64,000 nt of DNA from Melampsora larici-populina 98AG31. Its lineage: Eukaryota > Basidiomycota > Pucciniomycetes > Pucciniales > Melampsoraceae. The stretch covers positions 1,966,498 to 2,030,497 of the forward strand of contig NW_006768767.1 of the NCBI RefSeq assembly GCF_000204055.1. The letters run 5' to 3'. This document shows positions 33,395-44,740 of the stretch, piece after piece. A program made the translations under genes and the position numbers. Numbering within the stretch: position 1 is the first letter of the stretch; every line of letters begins with the position of its first letter. The notes beneath the pieces are model-generated. The model did no database searches and was not told where the DNA came from. It saw only the letters and a list, made by a program, of their open reading frames with translations.

Positions 33395-35621
33395 TTAGAG
33401 AGACTTGAGGTAGTGGTTGTATTTGGGAATCGCCTTAAAAAGGTCCTCTGCTTGAGCGAAGAGGATGCCCATCTTGTGGAAGGCCTCAATAGTGTAAGTT
33501 CCACGGTCCAGCATTCGGATAAAATCGTTTATACCTTCCTTGGCCAAACATTCACGAGTTGTGGCCATATCCAGGCCAATACCTGCAAAGATAAGGAACT
33601 TCTCAAAGTCGATTGAGGTGTCTCGAGGTGGAGGTGATAATCGCTGCGATTGTGCCACCTGGTTAGTCGCCACCTGGTGCCCGCTGTCCATGGCTCGCTC
33701 AGCATAAGGAGGGGCATGGTTTGGGTGGGCAGGGTGCCCGTAATAGTTGTGATGAATGACAGTTGCCCCAGTCGAGACGCCAGCGGATTGTCTTCCCGGA
33801 TTCAAACCTAGCAGAGCGTTCTTCTCTTCCTCGTAATTGCTGACAGGGATCCAGCGGAAACCAGGGCGCTTCATGGGGGGATTGACCTCGTCCACACCAC
33901 GAACTCCATCGGCCTGCAAACAACCAGATAATGGGGATTAGAGCCGAACTTGTAAGCAAAAGGAGTGAAGAAATGGAAAGTGAGAAGATTTTGAGGAATA
34001 ACTTACCCAGTCGTTGGCCCAAGTGCGAATGCGGGCTGTGTTGAGGAGCAAACACTCCCCAGCATCCTTAGGGTTTGGAACCGAAGTGATGTTCTCACCT
34101 GCCTTGAAGTCTTTTTTGAATCGTTGCATCAATGTACGAAGATTGCGTTCACCAGGGCTAAGAATAGCAGACTAAGCAAGAGCAAAATCAGTCAATGCAT
34201 TACTGGCAATGCTGGAATGATATGAAAATGACTCACTCCATCCGATGCAACTGACTCCTCACCTTCCGATGAGACCTCGGAGTCTGGGCCATTTGCGGGA
34301 GTTCCAACCCTAGAAGTCTTGAGGGTGCTAGCGAGAGATCGACGCGCTTCCTCGCTCTTCAAAGGGTTCTCGTGGACAATCCGGAAGCCCATTTTGGAGG
34401 TGGCAGGTGAATGGTCGAAAAGAGAAGGCTTCTTGATAGGCTGTTTATCCCGAGCTTTGAAACCCTTAGAACCGTTAATGAAACCCATGATGGACAGCCC
34501 TCCTTGGGCCCAGGCCTGCTGGAGAAGTTCTGAAACTCCCGGAAGGTGTTTGTTGCAAGAGTTGAAAAGCTTGATTTTGAAAAGCGTGAAATCCATGTCT
34601 TTAGGTTGGAAGGTGATATAGGTAGGCACTTTTGGAGCGTAGTTGTTGTATTTGACCTTGGTAGGTTTGCGTGAGATCGGCCGGGAGCCACCAGGAGGAC
34701 GCTTCTGCTTTTTAGGGTCCGGCTCATCCGGGCACTGAGGTTGAAAAAGATTGAAATAAATTCGAAATCTGCGTTCTTCATCGGGAAGTTCGGCAAGGAT
34801 GTCGGTTGGAGTTGCAGATGTCGAGCTGTTGGTGGAACGAGCTGGGCCCCCAACACCCCTGGGTACGTTCAAATCGATAATCGGCAAGTCTAGAAATCCA
34901 AACATTCAAGATAATCAGCTTTCAATTGGGATTGAAATCAACATGGTTGCAACTCACCATCCTCGTTGTCTTGCTCATCTAATAGAGGTGGCAGTTCTAA
35001 ACAGATAAAGAGTGTCAGCTGATGAGTCGAATGATTTAATAATGCAATATAAAAATCATGAGGATGATGACTCACCATCATCATCAACGACATCAAACGG
35101 ATCAACCCGTCCTAGAAAAGACCAGAGCGTCAGCTGAAGAATCGCTCTTGACAAGTACATAGATAAAACTGACCTTTGCCGTTGTTTACATCAAAGAGAG
35201 GAGAGTCCGGCATGGGCGCACGTCTCTTCACAGGGGAGCTTGGCTCGCTGTTTGAGGTATCCTCAGGTCTTAAGTTATTGAACGAGGTCGAATTATACGA
35301 GGTTGAGGAACCAGCTGAGGGGGTACTAAAGAACGGGCTGATATGAGGGTTGATGCAAGATGTGGAAGAATCGGTCGTACTAGAATCAGGCGTGCCAGCA
35401 GGGGGAAGGCAGGGGGTGGCACGACGTCTCAAGAGCGCGGTCTTTTGATATGAGGGAGGTATGTAGGGTGGTGCTAAAGCAAACGGGTTGGTGTTTTGTG
35501 AAACTGGTGCTAAAGGAAACGGATGGCCATTTGGTGAAACCGTGGGTGTGCTATGCTGGCTGATTGAGTGCCAGTGGCTGGCTGGTGGTAACCTGCACCG
35601 CTCCAATGGCAGAGTAAGCAA
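33395..35621 (-). CDS. Second gene of element Z, C-terminal SAM-like domain
   Basis: Multi-exon minus-strand gene. Upstream exons encode a Pro/Ser-rich region (FALAPPYIPPSYQ; SSPVKRRAPMPDSPLFDV) and then short acidic exons (GRVDPFDVVDDD; LPPLLDEQDNED). The large exon 34890-34230 contains EERRFRIYFNLFQPQCPDEP, YNNYAPKVPTYITF and MDFTLFKIKLFNSCNKHLPG. Further exons give RNLRTLMQRFKKDF (34130) and KRPGFRWIPVSNYEEEKNAL (33880). The C-terminal ~75 aa (DFEKFLIFAGIGLDMATTREC...EGINDFIRML...) look like a SAM domain. The stop is at 33395. The true 5' end may lie under or beyond the assembly gap at 35828. I recognise no catalytic domain. It probably assists transposition through self-association or DNA binding, which is inference. 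Confidence 0.65.
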
Positions 35622-35827
35622 CGGGGCTCATCAGCGAGAACAGAAAATGTGGAGATCACACCTGTGCGTCCCCATATTTTGATCCAGAAGAGCCTGGTGG
35701 CTCCGAGTTCGAATTGCGCGGCTCATGGTGTCAAGGCGGTTATCGGACGGGTTGCTGAAATGATGAGTAGGAAATTGATAGACACAAACATTGATAACCA
35801 GAAAACGATAATTAGAGAAATTGAAAA

Positions 35828-35927
35828 NNNNNNNNNNNNNNNNNNNNNNNNNNNNNNNNNNNNNNNNNNNNNNNNNNNNNNNNNNNNNNNNNNNNNNNNN
35901 NNNNNNNNNNNNNNNNNNNNNNNNNNN
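35828..35927. other. Assembly gap (100 N)
   Basis: A run of 100 undetermined bases, the conventional length for a gap of unknown size. Any sequence of the Z accessory gene promoter or first exon here is missing. Confidence 0.98.
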
Positions 35928-37538
35928 AGTTTTCTGTTGACCATCTGAACAGTGGGGTTCTTGGACAGGATGACGGATGAGCGAATTTTTAGTTTTTTTG
36001 GCTCGAGTCCGGTGGTAAGTTGAGACGCTGAGCAGCTTTTTATGGTGTTCAAGACGGCGGTCAAGTTGTGGTTGATAAAGATGTGGACCATAAGAGGTGT
36101 GAAGCGTAATCATCACATGGAGCCGAGGCGTCAAGCGATGACATTCGAGCCATGCCGTTGTGGGTTGTTTGGATCCGTGGACGAAAGGACGAGCGAATCC
36201 AGACTTCGGTATCCCAAGCGGTGGTTGAGTCGAGTGGATCAGTTGAAAGGATGACCGATATGGAGGAATTCCGACCGGCTTTGGTGACCTGACAAGGAGT
36301 TGAGGCGTTGAAAATTCATTTCGACCCATTCCGCCTTTGTTTGGTTCGGTAAAGATTGTAAGATTAGTCGTCTAGCCACACCACCGGAGGTTGAGTCGAG
36401 TGGACATATGTTGTTTTTTGGGGTGATGAAGGAAAGGTCGTGAGACGTTCTGGTGGGTTATTGAACGGTGGGTCCAAACAAATAGACCGTCTATCGAATC
36501 GGGTCGAGGTCAAAGGCTACCCACGGGGCCCACCCGGCGCCTCTGCCCCTCACCTGTATTGGCTGTATTTGGTGTGGCTTTCGAGGAAAAATGAAAATGA
36601 AAAACCGCACCATGACATTAATTTTGAAAACAGCTGTAAATCATTTTGTTGCTCAGTGTAAAATTCAATTTTGAGAGTGATCACTTGGAATTTTGCACAG
36701 GAGGTTTTTGCACCGAAATTGTTCGGTGTAAACTATCCGGTGTAAAAATGGATACCATGTTGGGGCACAAGACTTTTACACTGAATTTTTTTACACCGGA
36801 TAATCCGGTGTAAAAATTGCAGTGTAAAAATCAATTCCTCAACCGGGTACCAGATTTTTACACTGAAAATTTTACACTGTTTTTTTTTTACACCGCTCAA
36901 AAAAAATCGAAACAAGTGTAAAATTCAAAAAACGGGGGGGGATTTAAGCTTAACTAAGCCCCTCTTCCGCGGCCACGTCCGCGACCTCGAAGAGGGGCTT
37001 ACCGCGGACTCGCGATTTTTCGCGGAGGACTTCCAAGAATTAAGTACTGTTATGTACTTCTTTCAACTTTCCCTCAACACCTCTGGCCAGAAAGTGCCAG
37101 CCTTCTGATATGTTGTTCTCAAAGCTTTTGTACATATTTTGATACCCCACACTTGTGCTTTACTCGGCGGAACGGTTTCCATGTTGGGTGGTAAGCATCA
37201 TTGGATGTGCTTGTGTATGTTCCAGTCAAATACCCTGGAAAATACCCCGGAATGATTTTTTGGAACAAAACCCCAAATTTGTGGGCAAAGCCTCCTTGTG
37301 TTTTGTCCTTGGTTTTAGCTCGGTTTTGTATGGGATGGCTGAGCACGGTGAGGTTAAGTACGCGTTCTTGTGGTTACGCGCTTTTGTGGTACACAAAAAT
37401 TTTGAACCACAAAATGGACACAAAAATTTTGTTCAAAATTTGGGAAGGGATTCTGGCGCGCGGCCATTCCCAAAACTACAGAGTGACCGCTATCAAAAAT
37501 TGCAGCCTCAAGAAATCACAAAGAGCCAGCGACCTCCC

Positions 37539-40327
37539 ATGGAGCAAGAAACCAAAATCCGCCAGCGTCCCTTCATCGAGTCCATTGCTGTGCAGTTATG
37601 TTCTACTGCAAAAAGTCAGCAGACCTTTGCTAAAGAGGTATTTTACTCTTTTTTATGTGCGGATAACCCCGTTTTAAAAGAAAGTCGACGTTATTGGGGT
37701 ATCGAAAGAGGTTTGAACTCCACTTTCCAAATTGTGCGTGCAATCAAGGACCTGACTCAAAATAGTGAGGAAGGCCGGGCTGCATGGTGCAAGTTTATTT
37801 TGAGCGAGGTGAGTGTTCTTCTTTCTTAACAGTGGTATACAAGTTAATGATAATGGTTCTCATAGGCGCAAGAAGAAATTCAACAAGAAATTATGTCCAA
37901 ACCTCGATGTTTTTATAGTTCACAAAAAATCACAAACGAGTTCTTTGAGCTAGGTCAATTACACGCGCGTGAAGATAAATTAAAGGCCTCAATGCCATTT
38001 TTGTGGAATCTGATGTATCATCAGCTATCGCTTAGATCAAATAATCGTGCGGCTCTTATGACGCCTGCTCACCGCAGCAACGTTTGGGACACGTTGGAAG
38101 ACGAACATTCAGAACATGATCCAGATGCTGAAACCGGCCTGGCGACTGAAACTGTTGGCGAGAGGGAAGCCCGACATGACGAGGAAATGCTTTATCTTCC
38201 AGAAGACCAAACTAAGGCAGAAAGAGACCGAGCAAATCTGGCAAGTACCACACTTACTTGCTTTACAAAGATTGCGGTTACTCAACTGACTTGATATAAC
38301 TGTTTTAGGTTGCAACCACCATATGTGGCATGGTCTCGTACATGTCTAATTATAGAGATAATGCGCTTCAGTTGCACAACACGTTGACTTTCATTGCAAC
38401 TGGAGTGTCTGATAGAGTTTTTCAATATTTGAATACTTTAGGCCTGTCAAGTTCTCGAGATACAGCTTTACGAACTTTAAATCATCTCAAAAGCAAGCAA
38501 GAAGCCTCACTGCGAGCACTTATGGCCCAGCCTTATAGTATATGCCCAATAATCTGCATCGATAACTTTGATATCTTACAAAGAGTTCACAATACCCGAG
38601 TAGAGACTGTGTCGCATCTCTTTCATGGCACATGGGGTTATATTCAGTTTTTACCTAAATACCTAGATAAAGATATCTCGAAAGAAAGTCCGAGCACTCA
38701 CCTTCAAAACTACCATCAATCCTTGGCTGAAGCTCGGAATTCCCCGGTCCGGTTGGACACTTTCAGGGAAAAGGCAAGTGATATGAACCAGTGGGAGGCG
38801 ACTTTAAAAAGTCAGCTAGCCACGGTCATGTACAAATACATTCTCAAAGCTGGAACGACTCCCTCACCCAAAATTGCTACAAGGCCACCTCCGGTAGACC
38901 AGATTCCTGTAGATGATCGCCATTTGTTTCTGATGAGCCTAATGGACGCGGCCGACAACTCAGCAGATGGGGTTGCACAAGTTTTTGACGAAATCGCTTC
39001 TCAATGCGGGCTGACGCTCGAAGAAATGTCAAAATGGATCAGGATCGTTCAAGGTGACCTTGGCACTTGTCACAATATCGAAAGTCTTCGAAAGAAGCGT
39101 ACTCCCGCCGGAACTGACATAGGAGGCCTTACCAGTGTGCTTACTATCCCTGGGGTTTCCCATATTATGTGGAACCTGGCACAAGGGATCCTATCGCATC
39201 ATTGGGGTGATACACGTGACTCTAAGGACACTGGCGCGTGGAAGGCATGGCAGTCTTTGGGCGGATTACAAGGAGCTAATGCTAAACTGCCGTCGAGCAT
39301 GGATTTTGGAACTGTTATGAAAGCGCTCCACTCGGTTCACTGCGCAACTTTGGTGTCGTGTTTAAGGTGAGTCCACCTTGATTGCATCCCGATCCCAAGT
39401 TAGAACCTGATCTTACGACATGTTTTTAAACATGATCTAGGCACACTATGTCAAAATACGAGACTCCTCCGGACCTAGGCAAGGAGGGTGCGGCCCAAGA
39501 CCTAATAGATAGATGTTACAAAGAATTTTGCACCTCGGATTCTTTGAGAGCGTGTCATAAGATAGGGGACAATGTCGGCTATAATTTAAGGCTTCGGATA
39601 CGTGATTTTGCGACTGTGGTGGAAGCTGATGATGCGACACACGCAGGTGATATTGGCAGGCTAATGCTGATGTGGAAACGATGGTCAATAATGGCTCATG
39701 GGTTAAAGGGCTTGCCTCGATATGCATTGCATCTGACTCGCTTTCTTGTGCTTGTGGAGCAGGACCTACCTCCTAATTTGGCCAAACTAATACTGCATAG
39801 TTTGCTTATTCCATCAGGTCAACGCCCAGGTCATTTTGTAGGAAATGATCTCTGGCTTGAACACCAAAACTTTTGGCTCAAACACCATTTCAATCAAACA
39901 GTTAGTCTTTTTTTTTCGGGGTTTTGATTAACACATCGATTAATCATGTGATTATGTAGAGTAACGGAACGGATATTGAAAAGCTGATCGCTATTTCAAT
40001 TAACATTACATTTGTGTGTGCAAGAGATTTTTAATAAACATCTTGATTCAAATCGATTAATGAAACATTGAAACTTGTTCCTAGCTACGACAACTGATTC
40101 AACAATTAAAAATCCGGAGCGGACTGAAACCTGTGTTTCAAAACCACTACCATAACCTTTCAGAACAAACCCTCGCTAACTTTATCCGCTCTTGGAATTA
40201 TCAATATGTCACTTCCAAAAACTCGACTGTCAAAAGTCAATTTACCGATACGGTCTTGACCGGAACAAATGTATTACAAGACAACTTTTTGAAAGACCGG
40301 AAAAAGAATGAAGTATCTCGATATTGA
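37539..40327 (+). CDS. DUF6589-like protein, probable transposase of element Y
   Basis: Exons 37539-37808, 37866-38240, 38309-39366, 39441-39900 and 40085-40327 splice in phase to 801 aa. The second intron uses a GC donor (GCAAGT). The protein starts MEQETKIRQRPFIESIAVQL. The central region contains ICPIICIDNFDILQRVHNTR, where the IDNFD block resembles the acidic core of the DUF6589 family. The C-terminal part contains GNDLWLEHQNFWLKHHF, with a conserved-looking Glu. DUF6589 proteins are abundant, multicopy and poorly characterised in basidiomycetes. An RNase H-like transposase fold would fit D and E at these places, but that is inference. Its position as the only non-helicase gene between TIRs with a clean target duplication makes it the best transposase candidate. 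Confidence 0.8.
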
Positions 40328-40402
40328 TGGGGTTGTTTGGGTGACACGGTGGTTGATGCCGAAGGCAATCTTGAAGACATCCACCCCGAAAGTCAGGTTG
40401 AG

Positions 40403-42937
40403 CTAAACTGCGGTGTTCCTTTGTTTGGCTGATTTGCCCTTCTTACCGACATATGGGGGTGGTTTTCTCTTGGTCGACTTAGGACCAGTGATTCCTGAAG
40501 TCGTAGGGTCTACCTGCAATAAAGTAGTTAATTTCATGACAGGGTTAGATCACATGAACCAAAGTGTTACAAAAGACATATATGATAATTAGAAGATAAA
40601 GTAATGAAACCATACCACTTTGTCCTTTTCGCTCACATCTTTTGCCTTAGTGAAATTGGAGGCACTTTTTTGCTTCGCTTTGGTCTTTGCTTCGTTGTAC
40701 ATGATCATCTCTTCTTCCGAAGGGTGCAACACTGCAATCGAATCCGTGCTTGCCTTCCATTTGCGAATGTCTTGATGTATTGATGTGTATGTATTTGGAA
40801 GAGGTTCACTACCAAACACATCATCCAAATGCATTCCGTCTAAAACAAGGTCGTAGTTGATGCACAGGCTCCAAATTTTGTTGGGTGAGAACAGGTCATC
40901 GAGAGTGTAGAATGAACCCTTAGGATATTCTAAATTAAAAATTGACATCAGATTTGCTTGAATTCGCAGGAATAATCGAATCCAGCGTATATCTTGACGT
41001 AGAGGATGGTCATCGTCTATGGGTCTCAATGTGGTTTGAATCCCACTGTCCTGACAAACGAGATCTTCTGAGTCAACTTTGAAGTCGGGTTGTCCAGGTG
41101 GCACGTCCTGCTGGAGGACCAACTTGGTGAAATTCGATTGAGTCAAGATTTTCTGTTGAGCCAGGAAAAAATTTGCAGCATTTGAATCACAGTTCGAGCA
41201 GCGGCACGGTGCCATATTGGCCTCGGCCTGCCGTCAAGTTTCACTCGTCACGGCTTGGTCATTTTTCGATACCGGTATGTAGTTACACCTACAACTCATC
41301 AAGTTATTTGACGAAAGGAGTCAGCATCAGCACGGACCTGATAAACCGAATGTGAAAAGCATATCACTCACCGTAGTAGGACCTCAAAAGCCACCCGTAA
41401 GCATACCTCAGTGGTAGACATAGCAAGCATATGATGATCGTGGTCTTGCAGACTCTGATGTGGCAAAACCAAAAGCGAATCCTTGTCAGTCTGCGACAAT
41501 TGATTGACTATCAAAAAAGCCACAGCTGGTCGCCCGTCTCGACCGCCTCGACCGGCCATTTGCAGCACCTCGAGCGGATCCAGCTGGCCCATAATAATCA
41601 CCCTTCTCACACGTGTCCAGTTTTGGCCAAGGCCAAGAGCGTTAGTACAGGTCATTACTGAGAAAACCCCCTTTCCAAAATCCTGCGCTCGGCGAATCTT
41701 ATCAATGGGACAGGTTGAGGCATGATAACGGCAAACTGAGGTACTCAAGCCATTGCTCGAATCGATTTGGTTTTGGCGGGCTGAATTAATTGCCTTAAGG
41801 GCTAAGTAGGTGTCGTTTTGTGTATGACAGTACACAAGAGTGGGTACAAGCTCGGAATCAGTCACGTTGGTTTTAGGTGCAAAGAATTTCTTGAGCAAGT
41901 CCATTGAAGAACATCCGTGTCTGAGGGTGACCCGGATGAAACAGATCTCTGGTCGTACTAGTTCGCTTCGATGAATGTCAATGCTATCTCTGGTGATTTT
42001 GAGACTTGCAACAATTTGGTCGAAGTTGCAAGGAGGACAAGTTGCTGACATAAGTAGAGTTGGTACTGCTTCTGTGGCTAGAAACCGCTCCACTAGGTTC
42101 CCGTATGAAGGCCGAAAAGCGGTGCAATCTTGCGGGATCTGAAAACATCGGTAATTTTTGATTCTGCCCGACAAGGCAAGGCCCCAACAGTAGATGAGGT
42201 GAGCCTCATCTACGACCTTGAGCACCAAACGGTTACGGAATCCCTTGGAAAAATAGAGACGTTCGAATTGAGAGTTATTCAAGAAAATTTCTGGCGACTA
42301 TGTTAAGCACATGTCCGGTCAGCTCAGGAATGATTCAAAAACAATCGAGATCAATTTCAGGGCTTACCACATAAATAAATTGGTATTTTCCTGCAAGAAT
42401 CTCTTTATACACAGCTTTCGTGAAAGACGCCCGTGTCAGGTTGATAGCACTCAGACCATTTCTAGCCTTTTCTTCAACCTGTCCAAATGCCCGATAAATA
42501 GTGAGTGAAAATGATTATAGAACATCAAACAGAGACACATTTGAGAAACTTACTTGATTATCTCCAAGCGCGTCTAAAGGATTCAAAGTCAAGATGATAG
42601 GCGCACATGCTTTGGTGAACATTAGATAGAATAATTCCGGTATTCGAGACTTGCCATACCCGGTACTCGCGATGAGAAAAACATCCTTTTTTCGAACGAG
42701 ACTCATAGTCGAGTCGACTTGCAAGGCTCGAGCAATCATTTTGAATATGTTGTAAAATAAGTCTCGTATCACTTTTCGTTGTTCTTCATCGTCATCCTTG
42801 AGCAATGACTTTGAGATTGTTGGCCGGAACTCTTGAGGGTCAGTTTTGGTGGCTGCTGGTGCTGCGGCTGGGGTTCTTGGGGTTCTGCAAACATCAGGCA
42901 AAGGCGGAATAATAGCACTCCGAGAGCGAGTAAGCAT
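40403..42937 (-). CDS. RecQ-family DNA helicase carried by element Y
   Basis: Superfamily 2 helicase on the minus strand. Exon 1 (42937-42554) holds motif I, FLIASTGYGKSRIPELF. Exon 2 is 42478-42368. The large exon from 42297 holds motif II VVDEAHLIYCWG, FRPSYGNL, motif III LLMSATCPP, the helicase C domain with VYCHTQND, and motif VI QMAGRGGRDGRP. All ATPase motifs are intact, and the FRPSYGNL block is a RecQ hallmark. About 20 residues between WG and FRPSYGNL may be a retained intron. A C-terminal region has a CRCSNC cluster (about 41205) that could bind zinc, and a Lys-rich tail ending at 40403. It ends 75 bp from the stop of the DUF6589-like gene, tail to tail. A role in unwinding transposon ends or repairing gaps is inferred. 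Confidence 0.88.
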
Positions 42938-43542
42938 GACGTAGTTAGTTGGAGTGCAAGTGAATGCGCATCGATGATCACGGTGGCATCTTATAAGTTA
43001 TGTACGGCAGACGCGTCACCCCCCTAACCCTTACTGCTAAGGATTACTGCCATTAGGTCATAATACTTTTATGTCTTATGACAGTTTCCACCCAGGATAA
43101 GGATTTGTCCGGATTCGCCCGAGGTCAAATCGGTCAAATCAGATTGATGGCCTGTACACCCGTTCTTAGGCTGTTACAGGAAGACATAGGGACCATATTT
43201 AGTCATGCCTCCCAAATATGCAAAACAAGTGTGTTTCTGATGAAAGTAGTACCAACTTATGTAGACAAATGTAGAGAACAAGACACGAGAAACATGGAAA
43301 TTTTTGTGGAGAGGTTTTGAGGTGAAGTTGAAGAAAGTACATAACGGTACTTAATTCTTGGAAGTCCTCCGCCAAAAATCGCGAGTCCGCGATAAGCCCC
43401 TCTTCGAGGTCGCGGACGTGGCCGCGGAAGAGGGGCTTAGTTAAGCTTAGGGGGGATTTTTGAATTTTACACCGAAGACGTTTTACACCAAACAAGTCGG
43501 TGTAAATGACCCGGTGTAAAATTCCACCTCCCCATTTCTTAT

Positions 43543-44740
43543 AACGTTTTCTTGGTATTAATGTAACATTTCCTTGGTATTCATCCTTATTCACCCCGTC
43601 CTACGGATATAGAATGTGTACAACAATAGAACCGACTTTTCCTGTGTAATCTGATAGTCGGTCCACCTTTATCATCAGATTTAGTGTGGAATTTGTCTTT
43701 GGTACTCGACACGCGCTCTTCGGCGGAACTATCAGATTCTTTCTGACTCAGCTTCCAACATTATGATAAACTTCTTCTGAAATCCCCACTGCCGCTCTAC
43801 TGGAAACGATATGTTTACATGACTCAAATCTAATCAATTTGAAGTCGCAATCTGAAGCTAACCTGACGGAATCACTTCGTGTTGTTGCCTGAGTGAAAAC
43901 ATGCAGGAAAGAAACCTTATCCAGGCGTGATCCAGGCTGATCATGGCGAGTTTCAACTCATGCTGTGCAACCTCAGAATTGATTCCTCCAATAGTGTCAG
44001 ATAATCGTCTAGGCTGACGTTTTGTCGCTACGCTGTGAGCTAAGAGTCGGGCCAAAGAAGAGGGGTTGTCCTTCACTGAGGCCTCTGCCCTTTGGGCGAG
44101 GATTGGAAGATAGGGGACGTCCAGGGTACTGCTGAGGACTTTTTCAAGTCACAGCCGTAAGGTATCGCCTGCTATATCACAGAGTCCAGACCCCAGACCA
44201 GGTGTCTGGTGTCTGCAATTTCCGGTTGATGGGTGAGCAGTTGCACCGGAAACAAGAATCCGAGCTGCATCAATCTATGCACGATTGTCAGACCTTCTGG
44301 CTGCCCGATCACATGTATACTTATGAACTCGAATGGGATCATTTGTTTTTCGTCGTGTGATGTCCTTTCTTGGGGTTCCTTTTCAGATCCATTTGGAAAA
44401 AGTCCAAAAATCGAGCAGCTGTCAGAATTCTTGATGTTCTTTTTGGGTGGTTCTATATCAAATCCCACAACCGTTCATGATCAGAACTTCTGTGTCAAGC
44501 CTGAGGATGAGGTCTACCGTCTGGCAATCGAAGAAAATCGTGTATAAAATGGCCATCAGAAGCAACCTGTTTCATCCCTCATCCGCTCTTCATCACTGGT
44601 CTTTTGTCTATCCTTTTGATTTCCATTCGCATCTAGTAAATACCTACCTTTCTTTGATATAGACCTAATCTTATTTCTTTTGATCGTAGTAATTTTTACG
44701 ATCCCTTGATCCTACACTCATTAATCCATAATCAACAAAG
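43543..44740. other. Region between element X and the secreted-protein gene
   Basis: No confident gene. A minus-strand open frame from about 44145 to 43858 (VPYLPILAQRAEASVKDNP ... RQQHEVIPSG) has gene-like composition and could be the last exon of an undetermined gene. A plus-strand frame at 44233-44547 overlaps the other strand. The last ~150 bp presumably contain the promoter of the next gene. Confidence 0.35.

Larger units (their letters stand above)
30936..36636. mobile_element. Element Z: two-gene Tc1/mariner transposon
   Basis: Perfect 84-bp TIRs (30936-31019 and 36553-36636) starting CAGCTGTTTTCAAAATTAAT, flanked by TA (30934-30935 and 36637-36638). It carries an intact DD34E transposase on the plus strand and a second, larger gene on the minus strand. 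The identical TIRs and the intact catalytic gene argue for recent movement. It is inserted in element X. A 100-base assembly gap lies inside. Confidence 0.92.
36945..43449. mobile_element. Element Y: DUF6589-like + RecQ-like helicase transposon
   Basis: A 6505-bp element. TIRs of about 145 bp (36945-37089 and 43305-43449) start TAAGCTTAACTAAGCCCCTC with only a few mismatches. The exact 9-bp duplication GGGGGGATT (36936-36944 and 43450-43458) lies inside the right TIR of element X. Each TIR folds into a hairpin near its tip (13-bp arms, on the left 36955-36967 with 36989-37001). Two convergent genes fill the interior: an 801-aa DUF6589-like protein on plus and a RecQ-type helicase on minus. 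Both are intact in my splice models. I do not know a named transposon superfamily with this pair. Confidence 0.88.
29236..43533. mobile_element. Element X: long-TIR, 9-bp TSD, split by Z and Y
   Basis: Flanked by the exact 9-mer ATTTCTTAT (29227-29235 and 43534-43542). The left TIR is 29236-29598 (363 bp). The right TIR is the reverse complement of 43533-43459 joined to 36944-36657, which also totals 363 bp once the later insertion Y and its duplicated 9-mer are removed. The TIRs are full of GGTGTAAA/TTTACACC motifs and foldback pairs such as ACACCGGATTATCCGGTGT. Without insertions Z and Y the element is about 2.1 kb, with a middle of about 1.35 kb that has no clear gene. Long TIRs plus a 9-bp duplication suggest a Mutator-like non-autonomous element. 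Confidence 0.85.

Noticed and set aside
33269..33616. 115-aa plus-strand open frame
   Set aside because: Antisense shadow of the C-terminal exon of the element Z accessory gene, which has the better composition and a domain-like pattern.
40403..42937. Telomere-linked RecQ helicase as evidence of a subtelomere
   Set aside because: The gene sits between TIRs with a target duplication, deep inside another transposon, and no telomeric repeats are in the window.
36945..43449. Helitron, suggested by a helicase in a mobile element
   Set aside because: Helitrons carry a Rep domain and a Pif1-type helicase, lack TIRs and make no target duplication. Here the helicase is RecQ-type, TIRs are long, and a 9-bp duplication is present.
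29236..43533. One giant 14-kb transposon with cargo genes
   Set aside because: Separate TIRs and separate target duplications show three independent insertions, and removing Y restores the X TIR to its exact length.
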